Below, in pieces: positions 23,801 to 35,419 of a DNA stretch of 64,000 bases. Positions within the stretch are counted from its first letter, which is position 1. Each line of letters opens with the position of its first letter. The DNA lies in NCBI GenBank assembly GCA_018287875.1, contig JAGVVL010000013.1, positions 3,720,001 to 3,784,000 on the forward strand, given 5' to 3'. The translations under genes were made by a program, and so were the position numbers. Under the pieces are notes generated by a model. The model was given only the letters and a program-made list of their open reading frames with translations, made no database searches and had not been told where the DNA came from. This stretch comes from Nigrospora sphaerica. Lineage: Eukaryota > Ascomycota > Sordariomycetes > Amphisphaeriales > Apiosporaceae.

Positions 23801-25327
23801 GGTGGATGTGTTCATACACTGTCTGCACTGGTGCGACGAGGCCAGCCAGGCTGCGTGACACGGTCTACGAGCTACAGTCCCCAGCGAGACCATAATGAGG
23901 GGCTGTCTGTCTTGACTGTGACTGCCGGTACCGACATACTCAACTGGCCGGCGGCCGCATGGGCGGGATGATGGCCACGGACAAATCATTAATCGGCCCA
24001 AGGACAAACCACTAATCAGTCCACGGGTGGGTGGCACGAAAACTGCAGTCAGCTACGTACCACGTACCTACCTACAGTGGGGGAGTCATCGCATGCCCGC
24101 CAACCCTAAAGGGCATGTCGGTCCGGCGGACCAAGCCAAGGATCACGCAGGCCATGACCAATAGTACGCAGGCCAAACCAGATTCCAGTGCAGGCGACCA
24201 TGGACCTAGCGCTTGAAGTCGGTGACAGCCTTGACGGCTGAGGTATGACCTTGACTCATAGGCCGGCGACTGGTGCATCAATCATACCAAAGAAAATTCT
24301 ACTGGTCCTGGTCGGTTGCCGTCGCGGGCTGGGCTTGGTTAAAGTTCCCAGATTGTGGTAGTAGGTCCAATTGCGGTGGGCGGACGCATGGTTGGGGGGG
24401 CTGGGATCAGACTGAAGCAGATGGACAAACGACGAGTTGGCCAGACAGTGTGCCAGGCAACCCCAGCCCAGGATCCGGTAGCAGCTCTCACCCGGAGGTA
24501 GTTGTCGAGGAAACGAGACCAGGCGAGAGAGCTGCTGCAAACAAATGCATAAAGTGAGCACTTGCGTCAAAGATTGGTGGTGCAGTGCGACAGTGAGGCA
24601 TGCACAGTGAGCGCGACGGCAATTCGTTGGTCCCCGTGCAGGCGTAGGTCTTTTTCACGTCCCACGTTCCACGTTCCACGTTGCTGGATGCCGGGTCTTG
24701 CCCCGACGCCCGTTGGCCGCGTTGCACTCAAATGCTTGCTACACCAATTCATCCCATTTCATTCATCCATCCCATCTTCAAAACATATGGTGTTGCTGAG
24801 ATTATATCAACCGCTGCTACCGTGGTTGGGGGGAGAGAAGGAAGCTTCGGAATAAAGATGATGATTGTTCTTAGCAGCTGCATCGCGCGGCTGGGCGGCA
24901 GATGAACTGGCCCGTGCTTTCCCCGATCGGTTCGGCCCAGGCCCCCGTCAAGCGCGTGCTTTTCTTCAAGGTTGCGTTGGCTGCGCGTGCTGAGCCCAGA
25001 TAGCGGAGCCGCGCTCGGGCTTATCAGCCTTATCGGCTTGACGTTGCTCCCCCAACCCTCGGTTCAAGTCAACACGGGCGCTAAGAGACCAATTGCGTAG
25101 CTGTAATGCAAACCGGCGACAATTCGAGGTCCGAAGGAACGAAGACACGCCGACACGCTCTATTGCCTTATTTCACGCGCCGGGTGCGTGCCTTGATCTC
25201 TCTGCCTCACGCTCGTTTACTTTCTTTTCGCAGCCGTACCTACACAATCATCCTCCTTCATGCCTTGCTACGGGCAGACTGACTGTCACGGCGTCCTCAT
25301 CACGAGCAGCTGCCCCCAGTCGCCATT
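20835..25327. other. 4.5-kb intergenic region, no gene recognised
   Basis: Frames here are short, in mixed orientation and without recognisable domains. The last few hundred bases, with pyrimidine-rich stretches before ATG 25328, are probably kinesin promoter and leader. One short hydrophobic segment near 24140-24200 on the minus strand is not enough to call a gene. Confidence 0.45.
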
Positions 25328-28164
25328 ATGACCGAGACAACGCAAGCCAATCTCTTCCAGGTCTACCTGCGCCTGCGGCCGTCCCCCGCCCACGCATCCA
25401 CCAATGTCGGGCGCTTCCTACTCGTCGAGGATCCCGACCACAATGGGCCCCCAACGCACATCACATTGAACCCACCCGTCGACCGGAGACGGTCTATCGA
25501 GAAGTTCGCCTTCACCCGTGTTTTCGAGGAGGACGCCACCCAGCTCGACCTCTTCCAGGGCACCCACGTCTTGTCTCTGCTGGAAGGCGTGCTAGCTCCC
25601 CATGGTGGCGAAGGCACCGATGCCATGTTGGCCACCCTGGGTGTCACCGGCTCGGGAAAGGTTGGTGGCTCGTACTCGTGATGTGCCGGCTTTGGCCCAC
25701 AGCCAGCTAATTGCGCCCATAGACACATACGATGCTGGGCTCCAAGTCTCAGCGTGGCTTGACTCAGTTAGCCCTTGATACCATCTTCCGATCCATTGAG
25801 GCAAATGCAGTCGACGATGCCAGAGCCCACTTGGTGGAATCCAGCATCCAGGCTTCGGATCTCTCAGATGCCTCCATCCACTCAGCCTCGGCCTTTCTCG
25901 GCAGCGCCTTCCATGACTTTCCTGCCTCGCGTGGCTCCAGGCCAACCACGCCAATTACCGTACGAGATGCCCCCAACAAGAATTCTGTTCACCCATCGCT
26001 ACAAGGAACGTGCCCTCAGTTGCCGGGCGGTTTCCCCGAGAGCCCCAGCACTGTCATCAACGCCGGGGCTCGCTGCGTGCAGCCCACGAATCGCGAGGTA
26101 AAGTTGTCTCGCGTCGCTGTGCTCCATACGCCGCCTAGGGCGGTGCATCAAGAGGCCCGTAGCTTCTCAAAGACCCCGGCCAAGCCTGGCTCGCCACAGT
26201 TGGCACAGGCGTTCCTTTCCAAGAAGTACCACGTATCTCTCGCCTCGGCTGCGAGTTTCAGAAACCGTGTTAACAAGCCTCCGGTAAAGGACGATCTAGG
26301 AACGCTGTCTACACTGAAACGCCGATTCCAGCAACCAGCGGGCTTCCCGCAAGTTCCCGATCTCGGCTCCATTTGCGCGTCATGCGACCCAACGGCCGAA
26401 TATGCCGTGGTGATTTCCATGTATGAGGTATACAATGACCGCATCTACGATCTTTTGAGCTCGCCCGTCAAATCGAATGCAACGAAGGAATACCGCAGAC
26501 GCCGTTTGCTTTTCAAGCCGACCGAGCTGTCGCCCGACCGCAAGGTCGTGGCTGGGTTACGGAAGGTCATCTGTGGCAACCTAAGAGAGGCGCTCATGGT
26601 CTTGGAGGCAGGACTCCAAGAGCGCAGTGTAACTGGCACCGGCACCAACAGCACGTCATCCCGAAGCCATGGCTTCTTCTGTGTCGAGGTTAAGAAGCGC
26701 CACAAGGGCCGAAGTGATAAGGCTTGGGTTGGCAGCACCTTGAGCATCGTCGACTTGGCCGGCAGCGAGAGAGCGCGGGACGCCAAGACACAGGGAGCAA
26801 CACTGGCTGAGGCTGGAAAGATCAATGAGAGCTTGATGTACCTGGGCCAATGCCTGCAGGTGCAGAGCGACATTGGTACCGTGAACAAAGTAAGCAACGC
26901 TCCACCCGGCATGTCACCTTTGCTTTTGACGTCGCCAGCTAATAAGAGCGCCCGTCAGGCCAACCTTGTTCCGTTCCGCCAATGCAAGCTGACCGAGCTC
27001 CTCTTCTCCAATTCCTTTCCTTCCTCCTCAAACTCCCTGGCGTCTTCCGCGCACCGTCGTAATCCGCAGAGGGGTGTTGTGATTGTAGCGGCTGACCCAT
27101 TCGGGGATTTCAACGCCACCTCTCAGATCCTACGGTACAGCGCCCTGGCCCGTGAGATCACGGTCCCGCGCGTTGCCTCCGTTACGTCGACCGTCGCTAC
27201 TGGCAGGCAATCTGGAATCATGGCCTACCCCACCCTGCCCGCCTCTTCACGCGACGGGACAACCACGCCGCCCATGTCGTCCTCACGGCAACACAAGCAC
27301 TTCTTTCAGTTATCGAAGCCTGCACGGCCCGCAATGCCGCCGCCATCGCCGTCGAGGAATTTTTACCAGTCTTCTTCGCCGACGCGAATGCTGAGCCCAA
27401 CGTCCGACAGCGAGCGAGCTACAATGGAGAATGCAGCTTTGGAAATTGCCCGCATGGCGGACTACATCGAGCAGCTGAAGGCTGAACTCCAAAAGGAGAA
27501 GGAAGCTCGGAGAGTGGCTGAGGAGAACTTGGGCAAGGAGATCCAAGCTCGTCTCGAGGCTGAAACACAGCTGTTCTCCATGCAGGACGACATTCAAGAT
27601 TTCGAGCAGGATATCCGAGAGGAATGCTACGCCGATTTCGATAACCGCCTGGCCTTGGAGATGAGTCGCTGGAAGGCCAGTATGGCACTTGAACTCGAGC
27701 GAGGCGAGGAGCACTGGGATCGCAAGGTCGAGGTTCTCGCACGAGGTGTGGGTGTGGTTACCCCCCAAAGCAATGACATCGAGAGTCAAGACCACGACAG
27801 CGAGGATGACAAGGAGAATGTCCTGGTCGAAGACCTCGAACAGGAGAATGAGAGAATGAGGCATGAGCTCGACGTTTTGAAAAAGGAGTTGGGATGCCGA
27901 ACGCCAAGTAGGCGTATGCCGCTGCGAGAGCGCGCCGATCCAGCCGTTGACAAGAAGACTGAGATGGCTGGTCTTGGCAGCAAGTTGGAGGCCCTGTCGG
28001 TGAGCCCCTCGACGAACGACGGAGTCGTGTACGATGAAACGTCGGATATTGGCAGTACCCGAAGTCGCGAGCCGAAAGTGGCGGCCACAGGCATCCCCAC
28101 GAAGAAGATGCGCCGGCTGGGTGCACAGAAATGGAAAGGCGTTGTGGATCATAATGTTTTGTAA
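25328..28164 (+). CDS. Kinesin motor protein, kinesin-6-like
   Basis: Microtubule motor ATPase with an N-terminal motor. Two exons, 25328-25660 and 25723-28164, give 924 aa; the intron falls inside the P-loop GVTGSGKT (residues 105-112). Other nucleotide-sensing motifs are NSTSSRSH (switch I, about 420), DLAGSER (switch II, about 455), KINESLMYLG and PFRQCKLTELL. A large serine- and proline-rich insertion separates the P-loop region from VISMYEVYNDRIYDLL, typical of kinesin-6 (Klp9/MKLP-like) motors that act on the spindle midzone. Coiled coils are predicted at about 681-775 and 814-835, so dimerisation is likely. The tail is basic. The kinesin call is certain; the subfamily is inferred from the insertion. 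Confidence 0.93.
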
Positions 28165-28770
28165 GAGTACTGGACGCATTTGCATGGTCTGGCGTGGCCT
28201 GGGCATGGATGGCATGGAAGCAAGACGCAGCCGGCGCGCGCGTACGACCACAAGGGCACGATAGGCTACGAGGATACCCCTTCTCCTTTTTGTCTTTCTT
28301 TACTTTTTCTTGCGGACTGCTGGTCGCGGAAGAGGAAGATCTGGGTTCGGATAATGCAGTACACGGCTCCCATAGTCATGAACTAAAGCAATGAACAAGT
28401 AGGAAAATTTGACGCATGTGAAGCGAAAAAGCACATGAAGGCGGATGAGATCTTCGACCCTATAGGAGGAAGTTGCAGATCAGAAGCAAGGATAGATCCA
28501 GTGAAGAGCGAGAGACCTAGTACGGTACGGCAAGGACTATGTACAACAGTAATCGAGAAGGGGGTGTTGTCGCAGTCTAGCTAAATACATTCCGGGCGTT
28601 GCCCGTTCAACGGCAGGCACACTCTTCTAGGCAACCAGTCGAATTAATACCTTCTTGGTCTCCGTTTGACGAACCTCCCATGCCTCCCAACTCCAAGGTT
28701 CCCAAGTCTCACCCGGTGCGTCTTTGATCAGACCTGCTCTCCATCCATCTTGCATATCCATACCGCTGAT
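28165..28770. other. 3' flank of kinesin, no gene recognised
   Basis: Contains an A/T-richer stretch after the kinesin stop that may hold the polyadenylation region. Nothing else supported. Confidence 0.5.
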
Positions 28771-28905
28771 ATGTCTCTTCTTTCCCTGCCTTCTGAGGTT
28801 TTTGGCCTCATTATACGACTTGCCAACGTGCAGACGACGCTCCGCCTCTCTGCAACGTGTCGTACCCTCCACACTGCGGTGTCGATTGCATTTGACTCGA
28901 TGTGA
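28771..28905 (+). pseudogene. F-box-like fragment
   Basis: A 44-aa frame starting MSLLSLPSEVFGLIIRLANV and continuing TTLRLSATCRTLH. The L-x-x-LPxE(V/I) start and the later LSATCR(T)L are the F-box core used to bind Skp1. The frame stops after the box, and the following open frame (28902-29165) is not clearly a continuation. It may be the remnant of an F-box gene or a first exon whose intron I could not place. Confidence 0.35.
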
Positions 28906-30288
28906 ACCACTCTGCAGCGGGCGAGAACGTGTTTCTTCTTGGACGACGGCCATACGCAGCGCTGAAGTCCCGGCCTCACGGCCTCCACCTGGCTGACCGT
29001 GTGGTTCGAGGCTACACTGGCATTAATGGGTGGGATACGGCAAAAAATTGCGAGGATGCCTACTGTAATCCTGCAACTGTTACGTCGTTGCTAGATATCG
29101 TAGAATTATTCATTACGAGTTTCGCCGCCGGGTTTTCCGGACCTCTTTGGTGGTATGCTAAGTAGCACGCCATAAATGGCCGGTCGTAGGGCATGTTGGC
29201 CTGCCGACAGCTGCCACCGCACCAAACGAGCACAATATCCGGAATGCCACCATTCCTATGTCCTTGCAGCTGTGCCTTCATCACTGCCTGGTAGGGTGCG
29301 CATGACGTACATCCCATCAACTCCGTCACGCGCCGATCCATTCCTGAAATACGTCACCAGCCGAGGCTTAAGAGATAGCGGCATTGCAAGTGCCATCCCT
29401 GTCCGGCCTGTACGAGCCAACGGAACCAGAGCAGCCAGACGACTGTCTTCTCCTTCCATAGATCTGGACTCATTGCTTACCCCGCACCCGTCACGACGAA
29501 TCCAGGCCGTCTGTTTCCGTAGAATCCGGAACGTCGTCTGGCCACCGGTGTGAAGGAGGGCCAAGCGCCTAGAAGGGGAGGGGGGCTTTTGGCTTTATAA
29601 AGGCTCTTGTCGAGCTTCAAAACGTGCTTGTCTGGCAACTTCCTGGGTTTTTGTTGGGTGCCTTGGGTGCTAGCTTCGCTGGCCTTGCTCTCAGGGTGTA
29701 CCTACAGTTGCGGGAATGTAAGGTGACTGTGGGATCTGTCTGACGGTCTTGGTCGGGTAGATAGCTAGCAGGTGATATGGCCTGCCCCAGGCTTTTCCTC
29801 TAGGCTGTAGCGTGATAGGGTCTAAGACGCCTTTCTCTCACTGGTCATCGGATTTCGCTTCGTGTTCCTTCAATGCAGGGGTGTAAAGCCCGCGCACTTG
29901 GCAGGCCAAGGCCCTTTCGTTCGGGTGCTCATTCCAGCCAGATCCGGAAAAGGAGCCTGAAACCATCCCTCCCCAAAGTCCCTCCGGATGCCGAGGGGAC
30001 CCTTGGGCGTGGGGTGCAGGCATTCAGGCCGCCTCTGGGGCCATCCAACAAATCACGGGGGCCGGAAGCCACCTTCTCATTCGGGAAAAGCTGGGGGTCA
30101 GGACGCTCCTCACGCCGCACCTGCTGTTCACGCAAGTACCTGCAGCTAGCTTTACATAACAATTTTTTCTCTCCTCCTACTCCGACTGCCGCCTCTTTCT
30201 TCCTCTTTTCTTCTCCCTACGCTTATAACCACCTGCTCTTCCTTTGCCTGTCCTGTTAAGCGAAGACCTCGCGTCAACTATTCACACA
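28906..30288. other. Intergenic, includes probable former SHMT leader
   Basis: No supported gene. From about 30160 the sequence is pyrimidine-rich with CTCCTCCTAC and TTCCTCTTTT runs ending just before ATG 30289, as in a fungal housekeeping gene leader. This suggests the duplicated SHMT fragment brought its 5' region with it. Confidence 0.45.
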
Positions 30289-31322
30289 ATGGCTCCCACC
30301 GCCGAATACGCCCTCTCGGGCGCCCATAAGGACATGCTCGAGAAGTCTCTTCTCGACACGGACCCCGAGGTCGCTGATATCATGAAAAAAGAGATTCAGC
30401 GCCAGCGCGAGTCTATCATCCTTATCACTTCGGAGAACGTCACTTCGCGCGCCGTCTTCGATGCCCTCGGCTCGCCCATGTCTAATAAGTACTCGGAGGG
30501 TCTGCCCGGTGCCCGTTACTACGGTGGCAACCAGCACATCGACGAGATCGAGATCCTCTGCTAGAACCGCGCCCTAAAGGCCTTCGGCCTTGACCCCGAG
30601 AAGTGGGGTGTTAACGTGTAGTGCCTTAACGGCAGTCCTACCAACCTGCAGGTCTACCTACTAGGCCATCATGCCTCCCCACGGCCGTCTCATGGGCCTA
30701 GACCTCCCCCACGGTGGTCATCTGAGCCACGGCTACCAGATCCCGGCGCGTAAGATGTCGGCCGTCTCGACCTACTTTAAGACGATGCCCTACCGCGTCA
30801 ACATCGAGACGGGCATCATTGACTACGACCGTCTCGAAGAGAACGCCCAGATGTACCGCCCTAAGATCCTCGTGGCCGGTACCTCGGCCTACTGCCGTGA
30901 CATCGACTACGCCCGCATGCGCAAGATCCTCGACTCGGTCGGTGCCTACCTAGTGGTCGACATGGCCCACATCTCTAGTCTCATCACCGCTAGCGTCATT
31001 AAGTCGCCCTTTAAGCACGCCGACGTCGTTACCACCACCACTCATAAGTCTCTCCGCGGCCCCCGTGGCGCCATGATCTTCTTCTATAAGGGCGTCCGTA
31101 GCGTCGACCCTAAGTTGGGTAAGGAGACCCTGTACGACCTCGAGGATCCCACCAACTTCTCCGTCTTCCCCGGCCACTAGGGTGGCCCCCATAACCACAC
31201 CATCACAGCCCTGTCGGTCGCCCTAAATCAGGTCGTGACGCCCGAGTTCAAGGCCTACCAGCAGTAGGTCGTCGACAACGCTAAGACTAGAGAATAAGTT
31301 TAAGTCGCTCGGCTATAAGCTC
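30289..31322 (+). pseudogene. Truncated, RIP-mutated copy of cytosolic serine hydroxymethyltransferase
   Basis: SHMT interconverts serine and glycine with tetrahydrofolate, using PLP. The copy starts [20 protein letters not shown] and keeps the family blocks [34 protein letters not shown] (containing the PLP lysine) and [13 protein letters not shown]. Four in-frame TAG codons stand where the family has glutamine: 30562-30564, 30619-30621, 31178-31180 and 31265-31267; a fifth occurs at 30662-30664 beside a 4-bp duplication of CTAC (30658-30661) that shifts the frame. A 2-bp loss near 31289 shifts it again. Similarity ends abruptly at about 31322, roughly two thirds through the protein. CAG-to-TAG and CTG-to-CTA changes are the CpA-to-TpA pattern of RIP. 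No introns interrupt the copy. Confidence 0.9.
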
Positions 31323-32123
31323 TCATCATGGGTAAAGACGCAAAGCCAGTCCGATGCGCATGTGTCCAAAGTGCGCGTAGCCATCAGCTGTGCAGTAATC
31401 CGCCTACAGACCCAATGGCCAGCAAATGGAGAACAAGGCAACCCCTGCTCAAAGGCAACATATCCGAACAGGCACGAGGAAGTCCGTTTGACGGAACCTT
31501 GATTCGGCCAATCAGTGGACACGAAGTTGACTTCGGGGGCTAGGGAGTAGATACGCCACTCTAAAATGCTTAAATCTAACCGAGACGCAAAGCAGGAGAC
31601 TTAACTCATACCACACTACGTATGTCCTGCCGCTCCATGCAGCCTTCAAGGCGGGCACGGCGGCGGTGGGCATACGGCCAAGTCGACGGTGATGCCGCGA
31701 CGGGCGCGCCGTGGCACCACGGCCTCCCTCGGGACTCGGCCTGCACAGCTGACGTCTTGATGCCGGGCGGCCCCAACGAAGTCGGAGGGGTTTGTCTCCC
31801 GCTGGAGCACTGCAGCGGCGGCCAGGGATACCAGAAGGCTTGCTGGGCCGCAGCCTCGGCAAGTCAGGACCCTAGTTCGTCTCAGTAGGAGGGCAAGGTT
31901 TCTTTGGGAACGCTACTATCGAGGCGAGATAGAGGTCGTGTGTGTCTTGGAAGAAGACCCGATAGAGCACTCCAGGCAATTTATTCTCGATGTTATTGAA
32001 CGACTGAACTCATGGGATTAGCGGCGGTTGCGCGTATTACTGATCATGGGAATTGACGGAAGACTAGTCGGCTCTCGGGTCCGACGTTCCGTAGTAGCGC
32101 TGAACGACAAAGTTTGGCACTTG
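31323..32123. other. Intergenic with dispersed repeat copy
   Basis: Contains the second copy of the 95-bp repeat (31468-31559), about 145 bp beyond the SHMT breakpoint. No gene recognised. Confidence 0.5.
31468..31559. repeat. Dispersed ~95-bp repeat, copy 2
   Basis: Counterpart of 3501-3594 in the same orientation. CCAATCAGTGGA is at 31508-31519 and CGGGGGCT at 31534-31541. It lies close to the end of the SHMT pseudogene, so it may mark a larger mobile or recombinogenic sequence that carried the gene fragment. Confidence 0.5.
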
Positions 32124-33983
32124 TTATACTCCATAGTCACGAACCGGTAGTACCAAGTGCCTTACGGGTAAGTCTTGGTCCACCTCGGGGTCCACCGGGG
32201 CCAACGTGATGCTGAGTGCCGTGTAACCGTCATTCCATTGGCTCTCGGTCCAGGCGTAGCGATTTGCGAACGCCTCCCCCTCAACCTCCGCAAGCGCTCG
32301 CAGTGCCATGTAGGTGGCCTTGATGCTCACCGTCGCGACCGGTTGCAAAAGCGAGCGACAAAGCTCCAGCGCCTCGAGCCGTAGGGGCCGGTCGACACAG
32401 CGGCGAGCAATGTAGACGAGCGTCGGGAGGGCGGGATGGTTCGTCGCCTCGGTGATGAGATCGTACTCGTAATCGATCTGTTGCATCCTCGAGCACTTGT
32501 AGGATTCTAGGAGCGCCGCGTATTCGACACGGTCAAGCGCCACAAAGCTGCCCCCCTGCTTCCCCTCGGTCGAAGCTGATAAAGAAGGCACACTGATTCG
32601 CTGGGCAAGTTGGTGGACAACGGTCGCCATGGTCTCGAAGAGGCGAGCCGAATGCGGCGTGTCCGACATCGTTGCTCTAATCAGGGCTTCTCTTTCCCAT
32701 GAGGCAACTGCAGCTAGCAAGGACGATATCTGAGCTTCGGACCCTGCCTTGAAGACAACAGGTTGGATGTAGAGGTTGGTGATAAATGTGAGAAAGCGCC
32801 ACCATATGGCAACGAATTCTTCGAGGCTCTTTTCAGGTCCCGGGGCTGCCGGCGGGTAGAATGTTGTTATGACTGACTCGCGCCAGATATGTTGTTGGAT
32901 CGTGGGGAAGTGAGGAGCGATGCTTTGAAAAACCATGCTGCTTCTGCTCATGAACATGGCGCCTTTGAACACGCGCTGAATAGGTTCCGAGTTTGCCCAG
33001 GCCTCGTCCCGCAGAAGTCCCATCAAAAGGGGCACGATCTGGTCCACGACGCCCGGGTTGCCATGAAGCCATTCGAATATGTGAAATAGCACACCGCTGA
33101 CGAGCATCACCATAACTCGTTTCTCGGGCCTGGCGGTTTCCAAAGTCTGCTGGGCCTTGACAAGGGCTTTGTTGTAATGCTGGATAGCTTTGCGATGGTG
33201 TTTGTTTTTGAAGGCGCCTGCCCGAGAATACTGAAGCAACGGTGTTCCCGAGGGTGTCTCCTTGCAGGCACGAGCTATCGCACCGAGGCCAATCAGCGCC
33301 TCGGTGACATATTCGTCCTCTTCAGTTTGCTGGAGAAAGGTGAAAGACCCTGCGGCACCCGCGACCTACGTTAGTAACTCTCCGATATCCGACTTTGCGC
33401 CGGGGCATCGACTAGTGGACGTTGCGTACATAATCCCCCCATGTCATAACCACCGCATTTCAGCGGCGAAAACTGGTTCTGGATCTTTCGTACATAGTAC
33501 TCCATGTATTCGAAATCGCTGTAAGCCTGGCGGGCGAACGTGGACTTGGGCAACGCGTGGCAGTAGGGGGAAGATTTCACCATCGCCTGGCAGTAGGGGG
33601 AAGATTTCACCATCGCCTGGCAGTAGGTCGTGGGGCTCCACCCCGCGTCCTCGGCCGTTTGCTGTTGCTTATCCACCGCCGGGAGGAGCAGCGGTAGGTC
33701 TCTCCGCCCTGCAGAAGTCTGACCAGCTTGAGGTGGAACAAATTGGTAATTGCAGGACACGCCGCAGCGGATGCAAGTCTTGCATCGTGGTTTTGATTCG
33801 TCGCACTTTTTCCTCCGGGCTTTGCAATAGTCGCAACCTATGCCAAAGTAAAGTGAGCCCCATTCATGACGGAGTCAAAAGTCGTCTGGTGTGTGCAGTC
33901 GACTGAACAGGTTCGGTGCAGCGCCTACCTGTGCGCACTTTGGGTTTGTAGGCCCGTTTGCGGCTCTCTTGCACTTTCGTCAT
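32124..33983 (-). CDS. Zn2Cys6 transcription factor with decapeptide repeat
   Basis: Exons 33983-33929, 33837-33430 and 33349-32124 give 562 aa. The short first exon encodes MTKVQESRKRAYKPKVRTG; the zinc cluster follows from C20 to C47 as C-x2-C-x6-C-x6-C-x2-C-x6-C (CDYCKARRKKCDESKP, then CKTCIRCGVSC). The second intron has a perfect TACTAAC branch point. Between the DNA-binding and regulatory parts the protein holds YCQAMVKSSP twice plus a degenerate third copy, encoded by a 30-bp tandem repeat. The remainder (from WSFTFLQQTEEDEYVTEALIGL) resembles the C-terminal regulatory region of small fungal C6 proteins. Target genes unknown; no obvious cluster adjoins it. Confidence 0.85.
33559..33627. 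repeat. 30-bp coding tandem repeat (2.3 units)
   Basis: Units at 33559-33588 and 33589-33618 are identical, followed by 9 bp of a third at 33619-33627. The unit length is divisible by three, so it adds or removes ten residues of the zinc-cluster regulator without breaking the frame. Confidence 0.95.
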
Positions 33984-35419
33984 GTTCAATATATTTGCCG
34001 AAGGGTTTCGGGAAGCTCTTCACTAGTGGGAGAATGCCACGAAGTATCTGGTTGCAGGGCCCGGCTTTGAGATGGTGGTCGCCAGTGGGGATGTTTTGTG
34101 AAGGCGTAGGAAGAGAAAGATGGGAATGGGTTCACGAAATCGAGGGCTGGTTAGGGGTGGATGGCTGATGCTCCACGTGATTTTGGGGCAAGTTGTGGAT
34201 GAGATCACTGAGCCCGGGCTTCCCAGCTGCCAAGAGTCTTGAGATGTTAGATTGTCCAATGCTATACGAAAAGAGTGCCTAGAGCGCTATCTGACTGCCC
34301 AGCCTTCATCCGGATTAGTGCTGACCAAAGCTTACATGTACCGACAGGCCCTTTCATCCTCTTACGGTTAGTCGAGACGGCGTCAATCGAAGTAGAAACA
34401 TGGCCGACTTCCGAATATGTTGCCATCGATGAAACGCGATCCTATTGGCACGGAGTGGGCGTCCGGAGTCTGATTTGACACTCGGGTTGGTAGGGTGACG
34501 GTGGGCCCCCTACTTACCAAAACGCGACACCGGTAACTGGAAGAGAACTGGCATACCATTATTTCTCGCAGTTTCCTCATGTACGCTGCTTTCACTTTTT
34601 TTCGCACATGCTTGCATCTTTTGTGGCCGTGTAGAAAACTCTCCTAACCTGTTGAGGCTACAGCAGCAAATTCTCTCATACGGGGTGCTTATTCCATTTT
34701 CATGCAACGGATTCCCCATGGTCAGGGGTATGAGAGGCCACGTGTCGGCTCCAAGACTCGTGGGTAGGTTGCCGTAAGCAGGTAAGATTCACGGGCCTGT
34801 GGTCTCGGCCAATTGTGTGTAGCTCATCGATTTTCTATGAGAGCAGCTCCAGGGTGGCGCCTATGCTTCTGGTGGTGGGGCACACGCCTGGTAGCGCAAA
34901 ACCGGAACAACAAGGTTGCTGACAAGATTATTCCGACAGTGTGGGTCGGCCGCATGTTTGAAGAGAATTCGAAGTTCGCCCCAGTGCGAAAGCCACTTGC
35001 TACGTCAGGCTATTAGTGTGCAAAGGTGAATCCTGCGAACTGTGGGAACGTGTCGCTTAGCTGTATGCTCCGAGACCCGGCATAACACATTGGGAAGTCT
35101 TGCTGATGGCAACATACTTGAGTCCCACTCCTCGCGTCCGCCCGCCCGCTCGCCCTCACGTACTGCATATGCTTACTTCGCTCAAGCGGATCTAGCCAAG
35201 TTTATCCAGTTTCTCGATATGACCGGAGCTTACGTTCTAGGCGGCTGACAGTGGCTCCTATTCGTCGAGGGTACCCGACATGGCCCCCTGGTCCTCGGCA
35301 GGGCTCACCAGGTCAGCTTGAGCCTGTTGGAGGATTAGGCGCTGCCAATTGTCAGCGACATGACCATCAACGCCTTCCGCGCGCTACAAGTTGAGCTCTC
35401 ATTCCTTTTGGAGTGGCTA
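33984..35419. other. Intergenic, no gene recognised
   Basis: Promoter region of the regulator ending at 33983 and unassigned sequence up to the transposon. No domain was recognised in any frame. Confidence 0.45.

Noticed and set aside
24072..24281. Third micro-membrane protein on the minus strand
   Set aside because: It has a hydrophobic stretch but lacks the GIPSL signature and aligns with neither paralogue.
30289..31322. TAG read as glutamine (recoded SHMT)
   Set aside because: All TAGs fall at former Gln codons, but frameshifts, truncation and CTG-to-CTA changes show RIP damage; neighbouring genes use TAG as a normal stop.
33559..33627. CRISPR-like direct repeats
   Set aside because: Adjacent units without spacers, in frame inside a eukaryotic gene.
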